This document shows positions 1 to 5,066 of a stretch of DNA of 6,069 nucleotides, in pieces (position 1 is the first letter of the stretch; every line of letters begins with the position of its first letter). The position numbers were made by a program, and so were the translations under genes. The notes beneath the pieces are model-generated. The model did not search any database, was not told the origin of the DNA, and saw only the letters and a program-made list of their open reading frames with translations. The stretch spans positions 1 through 6,069 of the forward strand of contig CBFHPF010000087.1 in the NCBI GenBank assembly GCA_965657665.1, given 5' to 3'. The stretch is from UBA8337 sp965657665. Its GTDB lineage: Bacteria; Pseudomonadota; Alphaproteobacteria; RS24.

Positions 1-756
1 GATGTTTATGAAGGCGCACCAACCTCAGTGACGGCGTTTTTCGCCGCTGCGCCTAAATTGGCCGGCATGGCGATTTTCCTACGCATTATGATGACAGGGT
101 TCACAGACGCTTTGGTGGCTTGGCAGCAAATCATTATTTTGATGGCGGTTGCCAGCATGGCGCTTGGCGCATTTGCGGCTATCGGGCAAACCAATATCAA
201 GCGTCTGATGGCTTATTCATCTATCGGTCATATGGGCTTTGCTTTGGTCGGCTTTGCCGCCGCGACACCGGCCGGTATTTCCGGCGTTATTTTATATATG
301 GCGCTTTATGCGATTATGACGCTCGGCACATTCGCGTGCATTTTGTCGATGCGTCGCGATAGCGGGCCGGTTGAGAAAATTGATGATTTGGCAGGGCTCA
401 GCCAAACCCGCCCGTTCATGGCAGCTTGCTTGGCCATCTTAATGTTCTCGCTGGCCGGTATTCCGCCAATGGCCGGTTTCTTCGGCAAGTTGTTTGTCTT
501 CCGCGCCGCCATTGATGCCGACCTTTATGCGCTCTCCATTTTGGGTGTGCTGGCCAGTGTTGTCGGCGCTTATTATTATTTGCGCATTGTTAAAATCATG
601 TATCTCGACGCCCCGTCTGAAGAGGTTAATGAACCAATGCCGCGCGAGCTGGCAATTTTAGCTGGCGGCATGGCAGGGTTTACACTGCTGTTCTTCATCT
701 ATCCGGCGCCATTGGTTGAGCTTTCCAATATGGCCGGCGCGGTTTTGATGCGTTGA
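1..756 (+). CDS. nuoN: NADH-quinone oxidoreductase subunit N (complex I), C-terminal part; 5' end outside window
   Basis: NuoN is a proton-pumping antiporter-like subunit in the inner-membrane arm of respiratory complex I (NADH to quinone). The reading frame is open from base 1, so the gene enters from the left; 251 residues are visible, about half of the usual 480 or so. The visible part starts with the family signature DVYEGAPTSVTAF and then APKLAG, whose Lys (visible residue 19) sits where the conserved mid-membrane lysine of the antiporter fold is expected. Next come NIKRLMAYSSIGHMGF (65-80) and AGIPPMAGFFGKLFVF (152-167), with Lys163 as the second candidate proton-path lysine. Several hydrophobic segments follow one another, as in a Proton_antipo_M domain. 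It ends with TGA at 754-756, overlapping the birA start, as expected for the last gene of a nuo operon running into birA. MrpD/NuoM-type relatives are possible by fold, but motifs and context favour NuoN. Confidence 0.95.
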   Translation, partial: DVYEGAPTSVTAFFAAAPKLAGMAIFLRIMMTGFTDALVAWQQIIILMAVASMALGAFAAIGQTNIKRLMAYSSIGHMGFALVGFAAATPAGISGVILYMALYAIMTLGTFACILSMRRDSGPVEKIDDLAGLSQTRPFMAACLAILMFSLAGIPPMAGFFGKLFVFRAAIDADLYALSILGVLASVVGAYYYLRIVKIMYLDAPSEEVNEPMPRELAILAGGMAGFTLLFFIYPAPLVELSNMAGAVLMR

Positions 757-1508
757 TAACGCTTCCAAATGGCTATTTGCTTCGCCATTTGCGCGAAGTT
801 GACAGCACCAATGAAGAAGCGCGCCGCATGGCCGCCGAACAAATATCAGCGCCGCACTGGATTGTTGCCGATGTTCAAACAGCAGGGCGTGGTCGTCGTG
901 GGCGCAGTTGGTCGTCACCAAGCGGCAATTTAATGACAACGCTGTATTTACCGTCGGTTGATGTGAAGCCCAATCAGGCAGGGCAGTTGGCATTTGTCGC
1001 CGGTCTGGCGCTTGAAACAACGGTACGCCATTTTATCGGCACGCAGGCGGCTGTCTCTCTCAAATGGCCGAATGATGTGCTGATTGACGGCAAAAAAGCA
1101 TCCGGCATATTGCTGGAAAGTGCCATGCGTGAAAATAAAGTCAGTTGGCTGGCTATCGGGCTGGGGCTTAATCTTGCTGCGCATCCGGACGACACGCCTT
1201 ATCCGGCGACGAATATTTCTGCTTATACAAAAATGCCGCCGCAAAATTTGGAAGCACTGGAAATTCTGGCCGCCGCTTTCGATACCTTATATCGGCAGTG
1301 GCAGATGGGCGGTTTTGAACCAATGCTGGCCGCATGGCGATTGGTGGCGCATGGGATAGGCGGGCCGATGGTCGCACGGCTGGAAAACAGAGAGATTGAG
1401 GGTATCTTCCTCGACATAAATGATGATGGTGCTTTGTTGCTGAAAGATGCGAGCGGCACGACGCATACTATTGAGGCGGGCGATGTGTTCTTTCCGCAAG
1501 ATGGTTAA
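753..1508 (+). CDS. birA: Biotin--[acetyl-CoA-carboxylase] ligase, catalytic type without HTH domain
   Basis: This cytosolic enzyme activates biotin with ATP to biotinyl-5'-AMP and transfers it to the lysine of biotin carboxyl carrier proteins. The 251-residue product begins directly with the ligase core: EVDSTNEEA (15-23), the biotinyl-AMP binding loop GRGRRGRSW (45-53), KWPNDVLIDGKKASGIL (104-120) and GLGLN (136-140). A small C-terminal SH3-like domain covers about 205-251. There is no N-terminal winged helix, so it should not act as a bio operon repressor like the E. coli protein; Alphaproteobacteria often use BioR for that (family knowledge). The only usable start is TTG at 753-755: an in-frame TGA lies upstream at 717-719, no ATG or GTG lies between, and the first internal ATG (828) would cut off the STN motif. 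This TTG overlaps the nuoN stop, and no clear Shine-Dalgarno is seen, so translational coupling to nuoN is likely. Confidence 0.93.
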   Translation: MITLPNGYLLRHLREVDSTNEEARRMAAEQISAPHWIVADVQTAGRGRRGRSWSSPSGNLMTTLYLPSVDVKPNQAGQLAFVAGLALETTVRHFIGTQAAVSLKWPNDVLIDGKKASGILLESAMRENKVSWLAIGLGLNLAAHPDDTPYPATNISAYTKMPPQNLEALEILAAAFDTLYRQWQMGGFEPMLAAWRLVAHGIGGPMVARLENREIEGIFLDINDDGALLLKDASGTTHTIEAGDVFFPQDG

Positions 1509-1521
1509 ATTAGGAAGTTGA

Positions 1522-3180
1522 ATGACGGATAAAACGGCTGAATTGGTTTTTTTGCCTCTAGGCGGCACCGGAGAGATTGGCATGAATTGCAATCTCTACG
1601 GCTATGGCCCGCGTGGCGACCGTCGCTGGATTATGGTTGATTTGGGGGTTACTTTTGGCCGCCATGAAGAGCCGGGCATTGATTTAATCACCCCCGATAT
1701 CAGCTTTATCGAACAGCACAAAGACAAGCTGTTGGGGCTGCTGCTGACGCATGGTCACGAAGACCATATCGGTGCAGTGGCGCATTTATGGCCGCGCCTC
1801 AAATGCCCGATTTATGCCACGCCGTTCACGGCTGAATTGGTCAAGGGCAAGCTGGCTGAGCGCGGGCTTCTTGATATCGCGCCGCTGCACATTATCGATA
1901 CGGACGCGCATCTCGAATTGGGGCCGTTTTCAATCGACTATATTTGCCTCACACACTCTATCGCTGAGCCGAGCGCATTGGCGATTGAAGCGAATGGCTA
2001 TCGCGCTTTGCATACAGGTGATTGGAAGATTGACCCTGATCCGGTTATCGGCAAATTGACCGAGGTCGAGCGCCTCAAACAACTCGGCGATGAAGGCATT
2101 GATGCAATTATTTGTGACAGTACCAATGTATTGTCGCCCGGCCGCTCCGGCTCTGAGGCAGATGTGGCGACAATGCTGGAAGAGGTGGTTGCCGAAAGCA
2201 CCGGTCGCGTAGTGATTACAACGTTTGCCTCTAATGTGGCGCGCATGACCAGCATCGCTCAAGTGGCCGTCAATACCGGTCGGCATTTGTGTTTGGCCGG
2301 ACGCGGCATGCATAAGATTTATCAAGCGGCGCGCAACACCGGTTATATGAAAAACTTTCCTGACTTGGTTGAGGATAGCGATGTCGGCTATTTGCCGCCG
2401 GAGCGCGTGTTGATTTGCTGCACCGGAAGTCAGGGTGAAGCCAATGCAGCTTTGGGCCGAATGGCCAGAGGGCAGCATCCGGAATTGACGCTTGAGGCGG
2501 GCGACAGTGTTATTTTCTCGTCCAAGATGATACCGGGCAACGAAAAAGAAATTCTCGCGCTGCAAAACCGTCTGGCGCAACTCGATGTCGAGATTATCAC
2601 ACCGAATGGGACCGATATTCATGTATCCGGTCATCCGTGTCGTGACGAGTTGGAAGATATGTATAGCTGGGCGCGGCCGCGTTGCGCTATTCCGGTGCAT
2701 GGCGAGCATCGCCATTTGATAGCTCATGCCAAGCTGGCAGGTGAGTTGGGTGTGCCGCAACCTTTGCGCATTCACAATGGCGATTTGGTGCGCATTGCGC
2801 CGGGTGATGGCGAAGTGATTGATGTGGTTAAAACCGGACGTCTTTATCTGGACGGGCAGATTTTAACCGATGCCGAGTCACATGCGACCCGCGAACGCCG
2901 CAAGGCTTCGTTCAGTGGCGCGGTGTTTATTATTGTTCCGGTTGATGCGGCGCATCGTTTGGCCGGTCATATTGAGGTTGAGATGCTGGGCGTGCCGCTT
3001 GATGATGGCACAGTGAAACTTGAGGATTGGGTGATTGATGCGGTTGAGCGCAAAATTCCCTCCAATGGTCGCCTGACGCTAGAGCGCGCCGAGCAAGATT
3101 TTAAAGCAGCGACGCGGCGCGTGATGGCGCAACGCTGGGGCAAAAAGCCTATGGTCATTGTCAGTTTTATAGAAGTGTAG
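1522..3180 (+). CDS. rnj: Ribonuclease J (metallo-beta-lactamase / beta-CASP RNase)
   Basis: RNase J has 5'-to-3' exonuclease and endonuclease activity and takes part in mRNA turnover and rRNA 5' end maturation in the cytoplasm. The 552-residue product has the usual family length and all expected parts. The metallo-beta-lactamase core shows LPLGGTGEIGMN (11-22), the zinc motif THGHEDH (76-82; His77, His79, Asp81, His82), LTHSI with His145, and HTGD with Asp167. The beta-CASP region shows CDSTN (198-202), TGSQGE (301-306), HVSGH (367-371) and PVHGEHRH (391-398, His393). A C-terminal domain of roughly 100 residues follows. The ATG at 1522 is chosen because AGGAAG at 1512-1517 precedes it by 4 bases and the conserved N-terminus starts a few residues later. 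It begins 13 bases after birA and ends 9 bases before the DUF1467 gene, so it is probably co-transcribed with both. No key residue is missing. Confidence 0.96.
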   Translation: MTDKTAELVFLPLGGTGEIGMNCNLYGYGPRGDRRWIMVDLGVTFGRHEEPGIDLITPDISFIEQHKDKLLGLLLTHGHEDHIGAVAHLWPRLKCPIYATPFTAELVKGKLAERGLLDIAPLHIIDTDAHLELGPFSIDYICLTHSIAEPSALAIEANGYRALHTGDWKIDPDPVIGKLTEVERLKQLGDEGIDAIICDSTNVLSPGRSGSEADVATMLEEVVAESTGRVVITTFASNVARMTSIAQVAVNTGRHLCLAGRGMHKIYQAARNTGYMKNFPDLVEDSDVGYLPPERVLICCTGSQGEANAALGRMARGQHPELTLEAGDSVIFSSKMIPGNEKEILALQNRLAQLDVEIITPNGTDIHVSGHPCRDELEDMYSWARPRCAIPVHGEHRHLIAHAKLAGELGVPQPLRIHNGDLVRIAPGDGEVIDVVKTGRLYLDGQILTDAESHATRERRKASFSGAVFIIVPVDAAHRLAGHIEVEMLGVPLDDGTVKLEDWVIDAVERKIPSNGRLTLERAEQDFKAATRRVMAQRWGKKPMVIVSFIEV

Positions 3181-3189
3181 GGCAGGTTT

Positions 3190-3480
3190 ATGGAAATCAG
3201 TTTTATTTTCGGTTTTGCCATTTACGGCATTGTTTGGTTTTTGACGCTGTTCATGGTGTTGCCATTTGGCGTGCGCTCTCAGCATGAGAGCGGAGAGATT
3301 GTGCCAGGCTCTGAAAGCGGTGCACCGGCACAAGCCAAAATTTATAAGAAGCTGGCTATCACAACCGTCATCGCCAGCGTGTTCTATCTATTGGTCTATT
3401 GGCTGCTGACCAGTGGCGTTTTGGCAAATGCGGATATTCCGTTTTTGCCGGATTATCGCAACGGGTTGCAGCAGGGTTAG
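3190..3480 (+). CDS. DUF1467 family small inner-membrane protein, function unknown
   Basis: This 96-residue protein has two hydrophobic segments, about residues 5-26 and 56-77, joined by a polar loop containing VLPFGVRSQHESGEIVPG (23-40), GAPAQAKIYKK (44-54) and a second basic patch before the second helix. The phrase LPFGVR followed by GEIVPG and SGAPA is what I recognise as the DUF1467 family, found in Alphaproteobacteria beside rnj and proS. The position here, 9 bases after the rnj stop, supports that. It starts at ATG 3190 with a weak GCAGG (3182-3186) upstream, and translation may depend partly on coupling to rnj. It ends at TAG 3478-3480 and is the last gene of the upstream unit. No catalytic motif is visible and I do not assign a function. 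The family call rests on memory of its sequence pattern and gene neighbourhood. Confidence 0.85.
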   Translation: MEISFIFGFAIYGIVWFLTLFMVLPFGVRSQHESGEIVPGSESGAPAQAKIYKKLAITTVIASVFYLLVYWLLTSGVLANADIPFLPDYRNGLQQG

Positions 3481-3486
3481 CATGAT

Positions 3487-3520
3487 AAAAAAACGGAGCC
3501 GATGCATGGCACCGGCTCCG
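3487..3520 (-). terminator. Intrinsic terminator, minus-strand direction
   Basis: CGGAGCCG (3494-3501) and CGGCTCCG (3513-3520) form a perfect 8-bp stem with seven G:C pairs. An inner TGC/GCA (3503-3505 with 3509-3511) can extend it past one A/C mismatch to a 3-base loop. On the minus strand the stem is followed at once by seven T residues (the A run at 3487-3493). On the + strand the stem is followed by CAAAATG, without a T run, so it is not a classical intrinsic terminator for the DUF1467 transcript, although the hairpin could still stabilise that mRNA's 3' end. It begins 6 bases after the DUF1467 stop codon. Confidence 0.75.
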
Positions 3521-3588
3521 CAAAATGTGCTTCGGGTAATCCCGAAAGGTTCCTCCCAAAACCCGAGGACAATGTCCTCATCCACAGT
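3487..3588 (-). ncRNA. Candidate small RNA on the minus strand (three hairpins ending in an intrinsic terminator)
   Basis: Read on the minus strand from about 3588 down to 3487, the sequence would give a transcript of about 100 nt. It folds into three local hairpins: GAGGAC/GTCCTC with a 3-base loop (3579-3565), TTCGGG/CCCGAA with a 4-base loop (3546-3531), and a strong terminal stem (3520-3494) followed by T7. Between the first two lies an unpaired or weakly paired purine run, TTTTGGGAGGAACC (3561-3548). The 5' end is a guess from a poor promoter match; the 3' end is well defined. No open reading frame with a credible start fits. Seen: the perfect stems and the T run. Inferred: that they are transcribed. 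Complementary hairpins also exist on the + strand, where the same middle region reads TTCCTCCC, resembling anti-Shine-Dalgarno loops of alphaproteobacterial small RNAs. The U-tract, however, fits only the minus direction. I could not match it to 6S, SRP, tmRNA or RNase P. Confidence 0.45.
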
Positions 3589-3593
3589 TAGAA

Positions 3594-3622
3594 AAGTTAA
3601 CCAGATTTTTTTTCGCTGTCAC
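3594..3622 (-). promoter_or_regulatory. Possible minus-strand promoter for the candidate small RNA (weak)
   Basis: On the minus strand, GTGACA (3622-3617) resembles a -35 box (5 of 6 to TTGACA). It is followed after 16-17 bases of A-rich sequence by TTAACT (3600-3595) or TAACTT (3599-3594), each only about 3 of 6 to TATAAT. A start near 3588 would give a transcript of about 100 nt ending at the terminator. The -10 match is poor, and AT-rich intergenic DNA produces such matches by chance. Confidence 0.2.
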
Positions 3623-3712
3623 TCAATTTTTACATATTTGTGACAATTACTTGCGCGTTAAGCCGGTCATGTTAAGAGTTAATTCAAATAAAGCCTTTAG
3701 AAGGAAAGATTC

Positions 3713-5044
3713 ATGCGTTTATCGTCATATTTCCTGCCCACACTGAAAGAGAATCCGGCGGAAGCTCAAATCGTTTCGCATCGGCTGATGTTGCGCGCCG
3801 GTATGGTGCGCCAAAGCGCGGCGGGTATTTATAGCTGGCTGCCGCTTGGGCTTCGGGTGTTGCGGAAAATCGAAAACATTGTGCGCGATGAGCAAAATAG
3901 AGCAGGCGCGGTTGAAGTGCTGATGCCGACTTTGCAGCCGGCTGATATTTGGCGCGAGTCGGGTCGCTATGATGATTATGGCAAGGAAATGTTGCGCATT
4001 ACCGATCGTCATGAGCGCGACTTGCTGTATGGGCCGACCAATGAAGAATTGATTACGCAAATTTTCCGCGACAATGTTGTCAGCTACAAGGATTTGCCAA
4101 AAAATCTCTATCATATTCAATGGAAGTTCCGCGATGAGATTCGCCCGCGCTTTGGCGTGATGCGCGGTCGCGAGTTTTTGATGAAAGACGGCTATAGCTT
4201 CGATATTGATGAGACCGCGGCGCGTAATGCCTATTTCAAAATGTTTCTGGCCTATTTGCGCAGCTTTCGTCGCATGGGGCTTAAAGCGATGCCGGTGGCG
4301 GCTGATACCGGCCCGATTGGCGGCGATTTGAGCCATGAATTTATTATTTTGGCAGAGACCGGCGAGTCTGAGATTTTCTGTCATGCCGATATTCTTGATT
4401 TGCCGATACCCGATGCCGATGCGGCTGAACATGGCAGCGATTTGTCAGCCTTGGTTGAGCCGTTTACCGCTCATTATGCGCGCTCGGATGAATTGCACGA
4501 TGCCGATAAATTTGCCGCCGAAGTGCCAAGCGACAAGCAAGTTGTGGCGCGCGGTATCGAGGTCGGTCATATTTTCTATTTCGGCACTAAATATTCTGAA
4601 CCGATGAAAGCAACGGTTGATGGGCCGGATGGCAAGCCGGTGGCCTTGCATAGCGGCTCTTACGGCATTGGCGTGTCGCGTTTGGTTGGCGGCATTATTG
4701 AAGCCAGCCATGATGATGACGGCATTGTGTGGCCATGGGCTGTCGCGCCGTTTCATGTCGGCCTTATCAATTTGAAGGTCGGGCATGAGGGCTGCGATGC
4801 CATGTGCGGGCAATTATATGACGCGCTGACACAAAACGGCCTTGATGTTTTATACGATGATAGAGATGAACGCGCCGGAGCGAAGTTCTCGACAATGGAT
4901 TTAATCGGTTTGCCGTGGCAAGCCGTCATTGGTCCACGCGGGGCAGATGCCGGTGAGGTGGAGATTAAAAATCGTGCCACCGGTGAGAAACAAACCATGT
5001 CGCTGGAGGCTGCGCTAAAGCTGCTTTCAGCACCGCCCCAATAG
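3713..5044 (+). CDS. proS: Proline--tRNA ligase, short type without the INS editing domain
   Basis: This class II aminoacyl-tRNA synthetase charges tRNA-Pro with proline using ATP in the cytosol. The 443-residue product shows the N-terminal MRLSSYFLPTLKENPAEAQ and GIYSWLPLG (38-46), the motif 1 region around AVEVLMPTLQPADIW (66-80), TNEE (109-112), motif 2 FRDEIRPRFGVMRGREF (139-155), SHEF (207-210) and motif 3 GSYGIGVSRLVGG (315-327). The anticodon-binding domain follows from about 345 to the end. The distance from motif 2 to motif 3 is about 160 residues, too short for the roughly 180-residue INS editing domain of the E. coli enzyme (about 570 residues). This is the alphaproteobacterial short form, so clearing of Ala-tRNA-Pro would rely on a separate YbaK/ProXp-type protein, if any. 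The ATG at 3713 lies 7 bases after GAAGGA (3700-3705) and matches the family N-terminus. It is followed after 22 bases by the lolC-like gene, probably in the same operon. Confidence 0.96.
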   Translation: MRLSSYFLPTLKENPAEAQIVSHRLMLRAGMVRQSAAGIYSWLPLGLRVLRKIENIVRDEQNRAGAVEVLMPTLQPADIWRESGRYDDYGKEMLRITDRHERDLLYGPTNEELITQIFRDNVVSYKDLPKNLYHIQWKFRDEIRPRFGVMRGREFLMKDGYSFDIDETAARNAYFKMFLAYLRSFRRMGLKAMPVAADTGPIGGDLSHEFIILAETGESEIFCHADILDLPIPDADAAEHGSDLSALVEPFTAHYARSDELHDADKFAAEVPSDKQVVARGIEVGHIFYFGTKYSEPMKATVDGPDGKPVALHSGSYGIGVSRLVGGIIEASHDDDGIVWPWAVAPFHVGLINLKVGHEGCDAMCGQLYDALTQNGLDVLYDDRDERAGAKFSTMDLIGLPWQAVIGPRGADAGEVEIKNRATGEKQTMSLEAALKLLSAPPQ

Positions 5045-5066
5045 GGCGCGATAGGACGCACACCGC

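Larger units (their letters stand above)
3481..3712. other. Intergenic region between the DUF1467 gene and proS
   Basis: This 232-base stretch has no credible protein gene. Its left part (3487-3588) holds the hairpin cluster and minus-strand terminator. Its right part (about 3590-3700) is AT-rich with a T8 run (3606-3613), an inverted pair TGTCAC (3617-3622) and GTGACA (3640-3645), and several TTAA words. It must contain the proS promoter unless the upstream transcript reads through, but I see no + strand -35/-10 pair good enough to mark. The proS Shine-Dalgarno, GAAGGA at 3700-3705, closes the region. Confidence 0.8.

Noticed and set aside
1930..2775. Long open frame (281 codons) on the minus strand inside rnj
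   Set aside because: It lies entirely opposite an unmistakable RNase J gene, shows no domain pattern, and is the kind of mirror frame that codon bias produces.
3578..3586. TCATCCACA, one mismatch from a DnaA box
   Set aside because: It is a single near-match inside the hairpin region, with no cluster of boxes or AT-rich unwinding element typical of an origin.
3487..3590. Known housekeeping RNAs (6S, SRP 4.5S, tmRNA, RNase P) as the identity of the minus-strand RNA
   Set aside because: The tract is too short for 6S, tmRNA or RNase P. The GGAAG/AGCAG apical motif of SRP RNA is absent, and no tRNA-like domain is seen.
3587..3613. Possible plus-strand terminator: GTTA/TAAC hairpin followed by CCAGA and T8
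   Set aside because: The stem is only 4 A/T-rich pairs and is separated from the T run; too weak to call. The T8 could still help end transcripts, but evidence is lacking.
3413..3643. Plus-strand open frame of 76 codons crossing the DUF1467 stop and the hairpin cluster
   Set aside because: It overlaps the DUF1467 gene in another frame, has no ribosome binding site, and its product looks like noise (basic, Arg- and Ser-rich, no motif).
3658..3682. TTAA words resembling a CtrA binding site upstream of proS
   Set aside because: The CtrA consensus needs TTAA-N7-TTAA; the spacings here are 10 and 3 bases.
3725..4432. Open frame of 235 codons on the minus strand inside proS
   Set aside because: It is antisense to conserved ProRS motifs and its product looks like back-translated codon bias with no recognisable domain.
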